Source: Arthrobacter crystallopoietes (GTDB lineage Bacteria; Actinomycetota; Actinomycetes; Actinomycetales; Micrococcaceae). From it: DNA of 64,000 nucleotides. The stretch lies in the NCBI RefSeq assembly GCF_002849715.1, contig NZ_CP018863.1:1302001-1366000 (forward strand), written 5' to 3'. Below, in pieces: positions 46,130 through 56,403 of this stretch (the stretch's first letter is position 1; every line of letters begins with the position of its first letter). The translations under genes were made by a program, and so were the position numbers. Below the pieces are notes generated by a model. It searched no databases, had not been told where the DNA came from, and saw only the letters and a list, made by a program, of their open reading frames with translations.

Positions 46130-47819
46130 AGGCCTGATCATCGAACAGCTGCACCTCAGCCATCAGGCGCCTCTGGCTGATCGGAATGCCGCGGGCAGAC
46201 ATCCGGACGGCACTGCGTCCCGGCCGATCCTTTCCGGCATCGACCTCTCCGTAGCCCCAGGTGAATTCGTGGCCCTGGTCGGCACTTCGGGCAGCGGCAA
46301 GACGATGACCGCAATGTCCGTCCTGAGACTGCTGCCCCCGCAGGTGCGCATCGCCTCAGGCGCAATCCGGTTGAACGGACTGGACCTGACACAATCCCGC
46401 GAAGCAGACCTGAACCGCATTCGCGGCGGCAGGATCGGCATGCTCTACCAGCAGCCCAAACGGATGTTGAATCCGCGACGGACCATCGGCAGCCACCTGA
46501 CGGAACCGCTGAAGCTTCATGAAGGGCTCCGGGGACGGAACGCCAAGGCACGGGCGAAGGACCTGCTGGCAGAAGCTGGCTTCGAAGATCCTGCCTCTTG
46601 CTTGTCGGCATATCCGCACCAGCTCTCCGGAGGCATGGCCCAAAGAGCCATGATGGCCATCGCCCTGGCCGGCCGGCCGGAGCTGTTGTTGGCAGACGAG
46701 CCGACGTCTGCCCTGGACAAAGTCCTCGAACGGCAAATCCTGCAACTAATTGATCGAGAGCGGCGTGAACGCGGCCTGGGCGTTCTCTACATCACCCACA
46801 ATCTCGCCACCGTCGCCGCATTAGCCGATCGGGTGGTAGTCATGGAAGGCGGACGGATCCGAGAGTCGGGACGGGCGAGAGCTGTCCTCAGGGATCCTCA
46901 GTCCGCCTGCACCAAAAACCTCCTTGAGGCGGCAACCCTCACGCCCCCTCCCGCATCCGTGCCGACGACCCCTAGCCGTACCCTGCTGGCGCTGGACGGT
47001 GTCAGCAAACGATTCCCCTCAACCAGGAGCGGCGGCCGGCCCGCCCTCGATGGCGTCTCCATCGACCTTCGGGAAGGCGAGATCCTCGGTGTACTGGGCC
47101 AGTCCGGCTCCGGGAAGAGCACCCTGGCCCGGCTGATCGTCGGGCTCGAGACCCCCACCGGCGGAAGCCTCACCCCCACAGCGTCCACAACGAAGGCTGG
47201 AAACGGTGCGGCGAAAACAACTGTACAACTAGTCTTCCAAGAGCCGTACGACTCCTTCGACCCCAGAATGAAGCTGCGCACCAGCCTCGAAGCTCCCCTG
47301 CTGCGGCACCGCCACATCACAGCCGCGGAACGCAGCGATCGTATCCGCGAGATCGTGCAGGAAGTAGAACTGGATCCCGCGCTGCTCGACAGATACCCCG
47401 GCCAATGCTCGGGAGGCCAACTCCAGAGGCTCACCATCGCCAGGGCACTCCTGCTGGAACCAGCAGTACTCATCTGTGACGAAGCGACATCGGCACTGGA
47501 CGCGGTGACACAACGCGTGATCCTGGACCTGCTGTTGCGCCTGCACCGGGACCAGGCCTTGAGCCTGGTCATGATCTCCCACGATTTGAACGTCGTCCGA
47601 TACATGAGCCATCGGATCGCAGTGTTTTATCAAGGCGCCCTTGTGGAACTGGCGCCTGCCGATGAGTTCTTCGCTTGTCCACGGCACGAGCACAGCAAAC
47701 AACTCGTGGCAGCGGCCCTCCCGCTCGATCACGACACAACCTTGGATCACGACCGCAAGACCACCTACCCGCGGCCATCGGCCACGCTGAACCGTGCCGA
47801 TACTCTGGCTACGACCTGA
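46122..47819 (+). CDS. Fused double ABC ATPase (DppD-DppF type)
   Basis: 565 residues with two complete ATPase domains. Domain 1: Walker A GTSGSGKT (54-61), signature LSGGMAQRAMM, Walker B LLLADEPTSALD. Domain 2 (from about residue 285): GQSGSGKST, CSGGQLQRLTIARAL, LICDEATSALD. This replaces separate DppD and DppF subunits, giving a complete importer with the two permeases. The iron box upstream and absence of peptidases suggest a metallophore or siderophore cargo. Confidence 0.92.
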   Translation: MPEGLIIEQLHLSHQAPLADRNAAGRHPDGTASRPILSGIDLSVAPGEFVALVGTSGSGKTMTAMSVLRLLPPQVRIASGAIRLNGLDLTQSREADLNRIRGGRIGMLYQQPKRMLNPRRTIGSHLTEPLKLHEGLRGRNAKARAKDLLAEAGFEDPASCLSAYPHQLSGGMAQRAMMAIALAGRPELLLADEPTSALDKVLERQILQLIDRERRERGLGVLYITHNLATVAALADRVVVMEGGRIRESGRARAVLRDPQSACTKNLLEAATLTPPPASVPTTPSRTLLALDGVSKRFPSTRSGGRPALDGVSIDLREGEILGVLGQSGSGKSTLARLIVGLETPTGGSLTPTASTTKAGNGAAKTTVQLVFQEPYDSFDPRMKLRTSLEAPLLRHRHITAAERSDRIREIVQEVELDPALLDRYPGQCSGGQLQRLTIARALLLEPAVLICDEATSALDAVTQRVILDLLLRLHRDQALSLVMISHDLNVVRYMSHRIAVFYQGALVELAPADEFFACPRHEHSKQLVAAALPLDHDTTLDHDRKTTYPRPSATLNRADTLATT

Positions 47820-47854
47820 GTACCCTTCCATCAAGCGCCGCAGGAGGCCTTCGT

Positions 47855-49174
47855 TTGACGTTCCGCAGCTATCGGGCTGAAACGCGCACCCTGTTAGGTG
47901 CCCAACTGGTGTTCAACCTCGGGTTCTACGCCGTTGTGCCCTTCCTCGCCGGCGCCATGAGAACCGAATACGGGCTTGGTGTCACTGCGATCGGACTCGT
48001 ACTGGGTGCCCGCACCTTCAGCCAGCAAGGAATGTTCCTGATCGGCGGCGTTCTAGCCGATCGGTGGGGCGCACGCAGGGCTATTCTCATCGGATGCCTG
48101 GTCCGTATCCTTGGATATGCAACGCTGGCAGCAGCCTCCGACTTCGCCTTATTCCTCCTCGGCGCCGTGCTAACCGGTGCCGGCGGTGCCCTGTTCTCTC
48201 CGGCTCTGGAATCCCGGCTGTCCCATGCCGACCAGCCAGTCGAGACCGAAGCGTTGGTTGGAGGGCGGAAGTCCCACCGATCCGTGTTCGTCTGGCTGGC
48301 GGTCATCGGGGAGATCGGCGCAGTCATGGGCCCTGTGCTGGGCTCGGTCCTGCTGAATTGGAGTTTCGACGCCGCACTGGCCGCGGGAATCGGGATCTTC
48401 TCGGCCATAACGATTCTGCTCTGGTACCGCTTGCCCGCCGAGCCTGCCCGCGAGACGGATATCTCGGAGGCTGACCAAGCGGGCTCGGCCGCAGGGCCAC
48501 ATTTTGCTCTCCGATGTCTGAGTGACAGACGGTTCGTGCTGTTCTGCCTTCTGGCCAGCACCAACATGCTCGCCTACAACCAACTCTACTTCGCGATTCC
48601 CATCGAACTGAGCCGACGCGGCCTCGATGGCGCTTGGCTGGGCGCGCTGTTCCTGCTGGCCTCTGCCCTGACTTTGCTCCTGCAGTTGCCGGTTTCCGCG
48701 GTCGGTCGACGCTTGGGGTCGGGCCCCGCCCTATCGATTGGTTTCGTGCTGCTATCAGTTGCCTTCACAGTGGCCGCCATAACTTCCATGCACCCAGGTT
48801 CTTCCGACGCTTCGCTGGCGCCGGTGGTAGTCACCGTCGCGGTCTTGATCCTGGGCCATATGCTCCTGACACCCACAATCCTGTCCCTGATCCCCACCTT
48901 CGCCACGGCTAGTGGACCAGCCGCAGGGAGGGGTGCATACTACGGACTCGCCGCCACCTGCGGCGGAATCTCTGTACTGGCCGGCAACTCTGCGCTAGGA
49001 CTCCTGCTCGATCTGACCGAACGGCAAACTTGGTGGCCAGGCACACCATGGATCCCGCTGATCTTGCTTCCATTCTTGGCAGCGTGGGCGCTCCCCCGCG
49101 TGCTGACCAGTCATCGAGCAAATAGGCTGTCGCCCTCGTCAACCAAAACCGATCTGTCCGGAAAGGCCGGCTGA
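47855..49174 (+). CDS. MFS transporter of the iron-box operon
   Basis: 439 residues, about twelve membrane segments, drug/metabolite antiporter type: FLIGGVLADRWGARRAILIG is the loop 2-3 signature. The start is TTG 47855 because CAGGAGG lies 7 bases upstream and no ATG fits the N-terminus. It follows the ATPase gene by 35 bases on the same strand. In several metallophore loci an MFS protein beside a Dpp-type importer exports the free chelator (CntE of staphylococci); the same job is a reasonable guess here. Confidence 0.82.
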   Translation: MTFRSYRAETRTLLGAQLVFNLGFYAVVPFLAGAMRTEYGLGVTAIGLVLGARTFSQQGMFLIGGVLADRWGARRAILIGCLVRILGYATLAAASDFALFLLGAVLTGAGGALFSPALESRLSHADQPVETEALVGGRKSHRSVFVWLAVIGEIGAVMGPVLGSVLLNWSFDAALAAGIGIFSAITILLWYRLPAEPARETDISEADQAGSAAGPHFALRCLSDRRFVLFCLLASTNMLAYNQLYFAIPIELSRRGLDGAWLGALFLLASALTLLLQLPVSAVGRRLGSGPALSIGFVLLSVAFTVAAITSMHPGSSDASLAPVVVTVAVLILGHMLLTPTILSLIPTFATASGPAAGRGAYYGLAATCGGISVLAGNSALGLLLDLTERQTWWPGTPWIPLILLPFLAAWALPRVLTSHRANRLSPSSTKTDLSGKAG

Positions 49175-49331
49175 CGAGCTGCTTAGCTTCCGGCTCCACA
49201 CAAACGCCGATAACAATCGGCGAGGATCCCGTTTATGAACCATCACTGTGGTTTCAAGAGGACTCTCCGTTGGAGTCCCCGCGTGCATCCCACTGCCCAG
49301 CGGACCAATCGGCCTTGGTAGATTGGGGTCC

Positions 49332-50450
49332 ATGGCCGAACCTGTCCAACCTGTCGGCCAGCCGGAATTCACCGAACCGGCCCCGGCAGCGCCGCGTATC
49401 CGCGCGCGCAACTATGCCCTGGATCTGCTGCGGATCGTCAGCATCGTCGGCGTCGTTGCCATCCACTCCTTCGGTGAGCTGGCCGGCGACGACAGCGCCC
49501 GCAACCAGCGCGACTGGATCCCGGCGGCCGTCATCGACATCGCGTTCATCTGGGTGGTCCCGGTCTTCGTGATCATCTCCGGCACACTCACCCTGGCGCC
49601 GCGTGCCCACACCACCGGCGCCGGCGATTTCTACCGCAAACGCGCGCTCCGGCTCGTGCCCGCACTGATCTTCTGGCACCTGATCTACATCTTCGTGGGC
49701 AACTGGCTGATCCTCGGACGGGAACTGAATCCGGCCGAAACCGTCGCCGACATCTTCAACACCTCGGTCTACCCGCACCTGTATTTCCTCTGGCTCATCC
49801 TCGGCCTCTACCTCGCGGCCCCTCCCCTGGCCCGCTACCTCCACAGCATCAGCCTACGGACTGCCGGAATAACGACGGCAGTTGTGCTGGCTTTAATTCT
49901 GCTCCTCTTCATTGCCCAGGCCGCCAGCATCGAAGCAGAACTCGGGTGGCAGTACCCCTGGAACATGCTGACCCAGTGGTTCCCCTACCTGGGCTACTTC
50001 ATGGCCGGCTGGGTCCTCGCCCAGGTGAGCATCAGCAAACGCACCGCGGCGATGCTAGGAGGCGCCGCCGTCGTACTCTCGATCTTCAACATCTGGCACT
50101 GGATCAACCAGGACTCGACGCCGGTGCTGAACATCACCACGCCGTCCAGCTATATCGGGCTCGGCGTGACACTGGCGGCGCTGTGCATCTTCACGTCCGT
50201 GTTCCATCTGCTCAAGGACTGGCGGCCTGCGCCGCGGCTGGCGCGGTTCATCCTGGCGCTGTCGAATGCGGCGTTCGGCGTCTTCCTGAGCCACTACCTG
50301 ATCCTGACCTGGCTGACCTTCAAGGTCCTCGGCGAAGACGTCCAGCCGACGCTGGCCACCATGACCTTCAAGTTCACGGTGGCCAGCGTCGGCGCCTTCA
50401 TCCTCTCCTACACAGCCCTGAGAATCCCCTGGCTGCGCAGGGTGTTCTAA
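49332..50450 (+). CDS. Acyltransferase 3 family membrane protein
   Basis: 372 residues with about ten membrane segments. NYALDLLRIVSIVGVVAIHS near residue 27 holds the family's conserved Arg and His; FYRKRALRLVPALIFWHLIY follows. These proteins O-acylate sugars, wall polymers or lipids. Start ATG 49332; no strong ribosome binding site is seen and an earlier in-frame start is possible. It stands alone, 157 bases after the MFS gene and convergent with the next. Confidence 0.85.
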   Translation: MAEPVQPVGQPEFTEPAPAAPRIRARNYALDLLRIVSIVGVVAIHSFGELAGDDSARNQRDWIPAAVIDIAFIWVVPVFVIISGTLTLAPRAHTTGAGDFYRKRALRLVPALIFWHLIYIFVGNWLILGRELNPAETVADIFNTSVYPHLYFLWLILGLYLAAPPLARYLHSISLRTAGITTAVVLALILLLFIAQAASIEAELGWQYPWNMLTQWFPYLGYFMAGWVLAQVSISKRTAAMLGGAAVVLSIFNIWHWINQDSTPVLNITTPSSYIGLGVTLAALCIFTSVFHLLKDWRPAPRLARFILALSNAAFGVFLSHYLILTWLTFKVLGEDVQPTLATMTFKFTVASVGAFILSYTALRIPWLRRVF

Positions 50451-50458
50451 ATGGGTGC

Positions 50459-51796
50459 CTATTTCATCCCGGCCAAGTCCTGGGTGCGGCCTTCCTTGGT
50501 CAGCAGGATAGCTACGGCTGCCGCAATGAAGGCGACGATCCACACGGAACCCAGCAACGTGAGACTGCCGCCTCCGAGCACCAGCAGGCCAGCGGCGATT
50601 GCGGGTGTGAATCCGGCGCCGAAGGTAGAGGCGCTCTGGTAGGACAGGGAGGCTCCGGTGTAACGGACGCGGGTCGGGAACAGTTCGGCGGTGAAGGCAC
50701 CAAAGGGTCCGAAGATCAGGCCCTGCAGGGCTTGGCCCAGTACCACTGCGACGGTGAAGCCCACTACTGTACCGCTGTCCACCAGCCAAAGGATCGGGAA
50801 GGCACAGACGGCTGCGGCGATAACACCGGTGAGCATGACCGGCTTGCGGCCGAACCGATCGCTGAGGCGGGCGCCGATCATGGTGGTGATGACCATGCCG
50901 AAGGCAGCCAAAGCCTTGGCGTTGAGGACACCGGTTTTGTCCGCGCCCGCATCGACGGCGTAGGAGACCGCCCAGACGGTGACCATGCCCGCGATTGTGT
51001 AGACGCTGGTTCCCGCAATGATGCCCAAGACCAGGTTTTTCGGGTGCTTGGTCAGGACCTCAGTCAGCGGAATTTTCTTTGAATCCGCTTTGGCCTCCAA
51101 CTGCTGGAACAGCGGAGTCTCGCTGACCTTCAGCCTGATGACCAGGCCGACTGTTACCAGCACGATGCTGATTAGGAACGGAACGCGCCAGCCCCAGGCC
51201 AGGAACTGGCCATCCGGCAGCAGCGTGAAGAGACTGACAGCCAAAGTTGCCAGCAGGGCACCCGCCGGCGCACCCATATTGGCGAAACTCGCTGCGAAGC
51301 CGCGCTTCTTGTCAGGCGAGTGCTCCAGTGCCATGAGCATGGCACCGCCCCATTCGCCGCCGACCGCCAGCCCCTGGACCACGCGCAACGTGATGAGCAG
51401 GATGGGTGCAATGACGCCGATCTGCTCGGTGGTCGGCAGGAGTCCAATCAACGTCGTTGCCACGCCCATAGTCATCATGGAGACGATCAGCACGGTTTTG
51501 CGGCCTACGCGGTCGCCGAAATGGCCGAAGATCGCGCCGCCCAACGGGCGGGCTACGTAGCCGGCGGCCAGCGTTCCGAAGGAGGCAAAGGCTGCCATGC
51601 CCGGGCCGAGATCGGTGAAGAAGACCTGTCCGAACACGATGGCTGCGGCAGTGGCGTAGAGCAGGAAGTCATAGTATTCGATGGCGCTGCCGATGAAGCT
51701 GGAGGCAAGAATCCTCCGCATGTGCTTCGTATTCAGGCTCTCATTGGCTGGAGCCTGCTCGCGGGTGTCAATACTGGATGTCGTCGTCATCGTCAC
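50459..51796 (-). CDS. MFS metabolite:H+ symporter (MHS/ShiA-KgtP type)
   Basis: 445 residues, twelve membrane segments. FIGSAIEYYDFLLYATAAAI and GYVARPLGGAIFGHFGDRVG RK are the signatures of the metabolite:proton symporters that import organic acids such as shikimate, citrate or proline betaine. The GTG start overlaps the MBL hydrolase stop by four bases, so importer and hydrolase work together, probably on one carboxylate compound. Confidence 0.9.
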   Translation of the reverse strand: MTMTTTSSIDTREQAPANESLNTKHMRRILASSFIGSAIEYYDFLLYATAAAIVFGQVFFTDLGPGMAAFASFGTLAAGYVARPLGGAIFGHFGDRVGRKTVLIVSMMTMGVATTLIGLLPTTEQIGVIAPILLITLRVVQGLAVGGEWGGAMLMALEHSPDKKRGFAASFANMGAPAGALLATLAVSLFTLLPDGQFLAWGWRVPFLISIVLVTVGLVIRLKVSETPLFQQLEAKADSKKIPLTEVLTKHPKNLVLGIIAGTSVYTIAGMVTVWAVSYAVDAGADKTGVLNAKALAAFGMVITTMIGARLSDRFGRKPVMLTGVIAAAVCAFPILWLVDSGTVVGFTVAVVLGQALQGLIFGPFGAFTAELFPTRVRYTGASLSYQSASTFGAGFTPAIAAGLLVLGGGSLTLLGSVWIVAFIAAAVAILLTKEGRTQDLAGMK

Positions 51797-52863
51797 ACCT
51801 TTTCTGCAGTAGCAAGGGAAGGAACGGAGTCCCGGGCAAAGGAGATGATCTCCAGATCGTCCGGAACGTAAACCGGGCCGGCAAAGGTTTCTTCGGCCCT
51901 GCGCCAGACCGCTGGATCAGCGGTTCCCGGTACAAGATGGTGAAGGGCGAGTGCACGGGCTCCGGCACGGGTGGCTATTTCGCCAGCCTGCCGGGGGCTC
52001 GTGTGCGACTTATGGTGATGGTCCACCGAGGCTTGCGCAGTCGTCGGCTCTTCGTGGGCGTACGCTTTCTCGACCCAGCCGAAGTCGATGGCCTCGTGCA
52101 TCAGGAGGTCCGTGTCCTCCGCCAAACGGACCAGGTTGTTGCACGGTGCGGTATCCCCGGAAATGGTTACTGAGCCGCCGGCAGTGTCGAAGCGGAAGGC
52201 ATAGGCAGGAGCGATCGGTGGATGCCGGACCAAAGTTGCCGTCACGGTCACGAGATCATCGCGGTAAACTTCGAAGGGTTCCATGTCTGGAGTCGGGTTG
52301 GCGTTCGGATGGAAGCCTGAGGACCCCGGCACCACGATGTCTTCCGCCTGAAAATACTTCAGCGGTGAGGGTCGTAGAGAATCGATGACCCGGTCGTTGA
52401 CATCCGTGGAGTAAGCGCGAAGCAACGTCTCCACCATCTCGCGCGTGCCCAAGGTCGGATTTTCCGAAAACAGCGGCTCGGGCGCGGTGGTGGCACGGGG
52501 TGAGGGAAGGGGCAGCATGCCCCGGTTACCCGGTCCTAGAATCCTGATGGGCCGTTGGGCCGGGTTCACAATGTGCAGGAACCCGAAGACGGTCATGCTG
52601 GCCAGATCGATGGTGTGGTCCGAATGCAGATGGGTCAGAAACATCCCGCGGATCTGTGGGATCTCGATACCGGCCATCATCAACTGCCGCCCCACGCCAT
52701 GGCCCATGTCCACCAAGTACGCCGCATCGCCAACCATTACCGCCGTTGCAATACCGGCACGTTCGCCCTGCCCTGCACCCTTCCACCAGCGGGGGCCACC
52801 AGCAGTGCCTAAAGCAACCACATGGGGCTTCAACTCAGGTGTCGGCACAGTCTCAGTAGTCAT
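51793..52863 (-). CDS. MBL-fold metallo-hydrolase (RNase Z/arylsulfatase-like)
   Basis: 356 residues. The metal motif THLHSDHTID (HxHxDH) lies near residue 92, with VTISGDTAPCNNL (metal-bridging Asp) and LALHHLVPG later. A His/Thr-rich loop (EEPTTAQASVDHHHKSH) is of the kind seen in tRNase Z-like and alkylsulfatase/organic-ester hydrolases. No signal peptide, so cytosolic. First gene of a two-gene unit with the MFS symporter, divergent from a LysR gene. Substrate unknown. ATG 52863 follows GGAGGACC. Confidence 0.87.
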   Translation of the reverse strand: MTTETVPTPELKPHVVALGTAGGPRWWKGAGQGERAGIATAVMVGDAAYLVDMGHGVGRQLMMAGIEIPQIRGMFLTHLHSDHTIDLASMTVFGFLHIVNPAQRPIRILGPGNRGMLPLPSPRATTAPEPLFSENPTLGTREMVETLLRAYSTDVNDRVIDSLRPSPLKYFQAEDIVVPGSSGFHPNANPTPDMEPFEVYRDDLVTVTATLVRHPPIAPAYAFRFDTAGGSVTISGDTAPCNNLVRLAEDTDLLMHEAIDFGWVEKAYAHEEPTTAQASVDHHHKSHTSPRQAGEIATRAGARALALHHLVPGTADPAVWRRAEETFAGPVYVPDDLEIISFARDSVPSLATAEKV

Positions 52864-52931
52864 GGGTCCTCCAGCAGGTAGGCAACGTACGTCGCAGGTT
52901 CTGGACATTAACTATGGAAAGGATCACAATT

Positions 52932-52946
52932 TTTGTAAATCACAAA
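52932..52946. promoter_or_regulatory. Candidate LysR box
   Basis: TTTGT-AAATC-ACAAA, a perfect five-base-arm palindrome of T-N11-A form, lies between the divergent LysR and hydrolase genes in an AT-rich stretch. This is where a LysR protein normally binds to control itself and its target. Confidence 0.45.
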
Positions 52947-52977
52947 TAAATCAAAATTAATTTAAGGAGAGCTAACA

Positions 52978-53892
52978 ATGCAGATAACCCTCCGTCAGCT
53001 GGAGTATTTTCTAGCCGTGGCGGAGTTGGGCTCCGTCAGCGCTGCGGCCAGGCGTTGCCACGTCTCTCCGGGAGGTCTGTCCCTGGCTCTGAATGACCTT
53101 GAGGCCGGCCTCGGCGTGCAGCTGATGCTGCGGCGAAAGGCCAAAGGTGCAACGCTTACGTCCGCCGGGCGTTGGGTGGCGGAGCGGGCGCGTTCCATCG
53201 TGACGGACGCCGGAGAGCTGCAGTTCGTAGCCCAGCGGCTCCAGGGAGAGCTTGTCGGGCCCCTGAAGATCGGCTGTTTCGGAACGCTCTCGCCCTGGCT
53301 GCTGCCCCGGATCATCGAATTTTTCGCGACAAACCACCCAGCCGTAGACATTGAACTAATGGAGGGATCCTCGGACCTGCTGCAGCAACTGCTGCTCGAC
53401 GGCGAGCTGGACGTTGGACTCATGTACTCCCTACACGTCAATACAGAGCTCGAACTGACAACAGTGGCGCCTGTCCGACTGCAGCTGCTGCTCAGTCCCG
53501 ACCACCCGCTGGCCGGCCAGGACGAAATAGCCCTACGCGATCTCGGAGACTCGCCGGCAGCGCTGCTGGGGCTCCAGCCGGCACGTGATCTGGCTGAAAC
53601 TCAGTTGCGCAATGCCGGCTTCGAACCGCAGATTAAATGGCGCAGTACCAACGTCGAAACGATCCGCTCCCTCGTTGCCCGCGGACTGGCCTACTCCGTC
53701 CTCATGGGTCGCCCCCTCGGAGACCAAACCTACGAAGGGCTGCCCTTGGCATACCGGCGCATCAAAGATGACTTGCCGGACAACGCGGTAGTTGCGGCGT
53801 ATCCGCGAGGCACTGACCCGTCCGAGAAGGTCCGAGCCTTACTCAGCTACTGTCAGGAAGAATTTTCTCCCGACAAGTCGCCGGTGCAGTAG
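52978..53892 (+). CDS. LysR family transcriptional regulator
   Basis: 304 residues. Helix-turn-helix at the start: LRQLEYFLAVAELGSVSAAA, RRCHVSPGGLSLALNDLEA. The substrate-binding domain (residues 90-300) begins GPLKIGCFGTLSPWLLPRII. AAGGAGAG precedes the ATG by six bases. Divergent from the MBL hydrolase/MFS pair, which it probably activates in response to the imported compound. Confidence 0.92.
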   Translation: MQITLRQLEYFLAVAELGSVSAAARRCHVSPGGLSLALNDLEAGLGVQLMLRRKAKGATLTSAGRWVAERARSIVTDAGELQFVAQRLQGELVGPLKIGCFGTLSPWLLPRIIEFFATNHPAVDIELMEGSSDLLQQLLLDGELDVGLMYSLHVNTELELTTVAPVRLQLLLSPDHPLAGQDEIALRDLGDSPAALLGLQPARDLAETQLRNAGFEPQIKWRSTNVETIRSLVARGLAYSVLMGRPLGDQTYEGLPLAYRRIKDDLPDNAVVAAYPRGTDPSEKVRALLSYCQEEFSPDKSPVQ

Positions 53893-53934
53893 GAGCAGGA
53901 CGGTCCGGCCGTCGTCGTACTCTCCTTTGCCTTG

Positions 53935-54609
53935 TCAGGCTTCGAGGTGCTCCAGGAGTTCTGCCTCCGCCTGATCGAGGTAGCCGCGCAGCGCCTCGGC
54001 GGCTTCTTCGCGGCGCCCTTCGGCCAGCAGGTCCACCAGTCCGGTATTAAGTTCCACGTAATGACTGTGGAAGTCGGGCGCATGGCGCATCGAGTGGAAG
54101 ACCAGGCGCATCCGGGCCAGCACCCGGGTCATCAACTCCTGCAGGTCCGTACTGCCGGTTCCGCGGACCAGTTCCGCATGGAAGCGCTGGTTGGCGTCGG
54201 CCATCTCGGGTACCGATCCCCGGGCCAGCGCTGCCCGGGCATCGGCAACGATCGCCTTCAGCGCAGCGACGTCGAGTTCAGGCCCCCAGAGCACGGCGGC
54301 AGGCTCCACCATCCGGCGCACGCGATAGATCTCCCGGACGCCCTCAGGTCCCGGGGAGGCAACCAAGACGCCGCGGTTGGGGATGCGGGTGACGACCTGT
54401 TCGCCGGCCAGTACGGTGAAGGCTTCGCGCAGCGTGTTCCGGGAGACCCCGAATGCGTCTGCCAGGGCCTGTTCGGACAGCTTGGAGCCGGGCAACAGAT
54501 GCCCCTCGGCGATCCTTTCGCGCAGCAGCCCGGCCAGCCATGCCCCGGTATGCGCGTGGGCGGCCCGGTCTCGTGCGGACTCTTCCGCCAGCGATGCATT
54601 CAACGACAT
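53935..54609 (-). CDS. GntR family (FCD) transcriptional regulator of the oxoprolinase cluster
   Basis: 224 residues. Winged helix: LPGSKLSEQALADAFGVSRN, TLREAFTVLAGEQVV, IPNRGVLVASP; FCD domain from about residue 90 (IYRVRRMVEPAAVLW, RFHAELVRGTG, LVFHSMRHAPDFHSHYVEL). It is the last gene of the leftward unit pxpA-pxpBC-carboxylase. The three TTGTTSAACAA palindromes at 58948-59007 are fitting operator sites for it. Confidence 0.88.
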   Translation of the reverse strand: MSLNASLAEESARDRAAHAHTGAWLAGLLRERIAEGHLLPGSKLSEQALADAFGVSRNTLREAFTVLAGEQVVTRIPNRGVLVASPGPEGVREIYRVRRMVEPAAVLWGPELDVAALKAIVADARAALARGSVPEMADANQRFHAELVRGTGSTDLQELMTRVLARMRLVFHSMRHAPDFHSHYVELNTGLVDLLAEGRREEAAEALRGYLDQAEAELLEHLEA

Positions 54610-54666
54610 GCCACCAATCTACCGACCGATCTGCGAGCGCATGAACCGGGTCCGGCATTGCGGGAC

Positions 54667-56403
54667 CTAGCCAATGCGGGCCAGCTCCTCGCCTTGCGCG
54701 ATGGGAGTGCCCGGCTGCGGGGCGCCCCGCGTCAGGGTTCCGTCCCGGTGGGCGAAGATCGTGGTTTCCATTTTCATGGCCTCGACCACGGCGACCGGAT
54801 CACCGGCGGCCAGTTCGGCGCCGTCGTCGGCCAACCACTTGACCAGGTTGCCGGCCATCGGGGCGACGAGCACCTCGGCGCCCACGGCGTCGTCGTTGTC
54901 CTGTTGCACTTGAGCGGCGGAGCCTCCGCCATGCAGCAGCGAGTGCAGCAGTGGCGCGGGCAGGCCGATGCGCATGGCCTTGCCGTCGACGTCGATGGTC
55001 AGCTCTTCACGCTCGCCACCCTGCTCCGCCGCCGCGATTTCGGGTGAGGCCGCCAGCGCGGCCGCGAACTCGGTTTCGATCCAGGTGGTGTAGACGCCGA
55101 ACTTCTCATTGTTGGTGAAGTCGCCGTCGCGGACCACCGCGCGGTGGAAGGGCAGGACCGTGGTCACGCCGGAAATCACCATCTCGTCCAGCGCCACCTT
55201 GGCCCGCCGGAGGGCCTGGGCACGGTCCGCGCCGCGCACGATCAGCTTGGCCATCAGCGAGTCGTAGTCGCCTGGAACGGTGGAGCCGGACCGCACTCCC
55301 GAGTCCACCCGCACGCCGGATCCCGTGGGCGGCTCGAACGCGGTGATGGTGCCGGGCCCGGGCAGGAAGCCGCGCGCGGGATCCTCGGCGTTGAGGCGGA
55401 ATTCGAAGGCGTGGCCGGTGGGCTGCGGGTCCTCGGTGAGGCTCAGCGGCTCCCCCGCGGCGATGCGGAACTGCTCGCGCACCAGGTCGACGCCGGTGGT
55501 CTCCTCGGTGACCGGGTGCTCCACCTGCAGGCGGGTGTTGACCTCTAGGAAGGACACGATGCCGTCCTGCCCAACCAGGTATTCAACCGTGCCGGCGCCG
55601 TGGTAGCCGGCCTCGCGGCAGATCGCCTTGGCCGACTCGTGGATCTGCCGGCGCTGTTCATCGGTCAGGAACGGGGCGGGGGCTTCCTCCACCAGTTTCT
55701 GGTTGCGGCGCTGCAGCGAGCAGTCGCGCGTGCCCACGACGACGACGTTGCCGTGCGTGTCGGCGAGCACCTGCGCTTCGACGTGGCGAGGCCGGTCCAG
55801 GAACCGTTCGACGAAGCATTCTCCGCGCCCGAAGGCGACGGTGGCCTCGCGGACAGCGGACTCGAAAGCGTCCTCGATGTCCTCCATCCGGCGGGCGATC
55901 TTCAGCCCCCGCCCGCCGCCGCCGAAGGCAGCCTTGATGGCTACCGGCAGGCCGTATTGCTCCGCGAAGTCCAGCACCTCCGCCGCGCTGGCCACAGGCC
56001 CGTCGCTGCCGGGCACCAGTGGGGCGCCGGCACGCACGGCAATCTCGCGTGCCGTGACCTTGTTTCCCAGCACGCGGATGGACTCCGGTGTCGGGCCGAT
56101 CCAGGCCAACCCCGCATCCCCGACAGCCTGCGCGAACTCGGCGTTTTCGGAGAGGAAGCCGTAGCCGGGGTGCACCGCGTCGGCACCGGAGCGGCGGGCC
56201 ACGCCGATGAGCTTCGGGATGTTCAGGTAGGTCTCTGCCCCAGTACGGCCGCCGAGCGAGTACGCCTCGCCGGCCCGGCGCACATGCAGTGCGTCCGCAT
56301 CCGGGTCCGAATACACCGCCACCGACTCCAGCCCGGCATCGGTGCAGGCGCGGGCAACCCGCACCGCGATCTCGCTGCGGTTGGCAATCAGAACCTTTTT
56401 CAT
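54667..56403 (-). CDS. Biotin carboxylase with fused biotin carrier domain
   Basis: 578 residues. Residues 1-445 are a biotin carboxylase: [40 protein letters not shown]-grasp [33 protein letters not shown]. The end is a biotin-carrier domain with biotin acceptor Lys544 in VEAMKMETT. It resembles short acyl-CoA carboxylase alpha chains (usually about 590-680 residues). No carboxyltransferase beta gene is near; instead it is coupled by ATGA to the PxpB-PxpC fusion, homologous to the carboxyltransferase part of urea carboxylase. Confidence 0.9.
   Translation of the reverse strand: MKKVLIANRSEIAVRVARACTDAGLESVAVYSDPDADALHVRRAGEAYSLGGRTGAETYLNIPKLIGVARRSGADAVHPGYGFLSENAEFAQAVGDAGLAWIGPTPESIRVLGNKVTAREIAVRAGAPLVPGSDGPVASAAEVLDFAEQYGLPVAIKAAFGGGGRGLKIARRMEDIEDAFESAVREATVAFGRGECFVERFLDRPRHVEAQVLADTHGNVVVVGTRDCSLQRRNQKLVEEAPAPFLTDEQRRQIHESAKAICREAGYHGAGTVEYLVGQDGIVSFLEVNTRLQVEHPVTEETTGVDLVREQFRIAAGEPLSLTEDPQPTGHAFEFRLNAEDPARGFLPGPGTITAFEPPTGSGVRVDSGVRSGSTVPGDYDSLMAKLIVRGADRAQALRRAKVALDEMVISGVTTVLPFHRAVVRDGDFTNNEKFGVYTTWIETEFAAALAASPEIAAAEQGGEREELTIDVDGKAMRIGLPAPLLHSLLHGGGSAAQVQQDNDDAVGAEVLVAPMAGNLVKWLADDGAELAAGDPVAVVEAMKMETTIFAHRDGTLTRGAPQPGTPIAQGEELARIG

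Noticed and set aside
54667..56403. Acetyl- or propionyl-CoA carboxylase alpha subunit for fatty acid synthesis
   Set aside because: No beta subunit near; it is translationally coupled to the PxpB-PxpC fusion and shares that operon, so a dedicated role is more likely.
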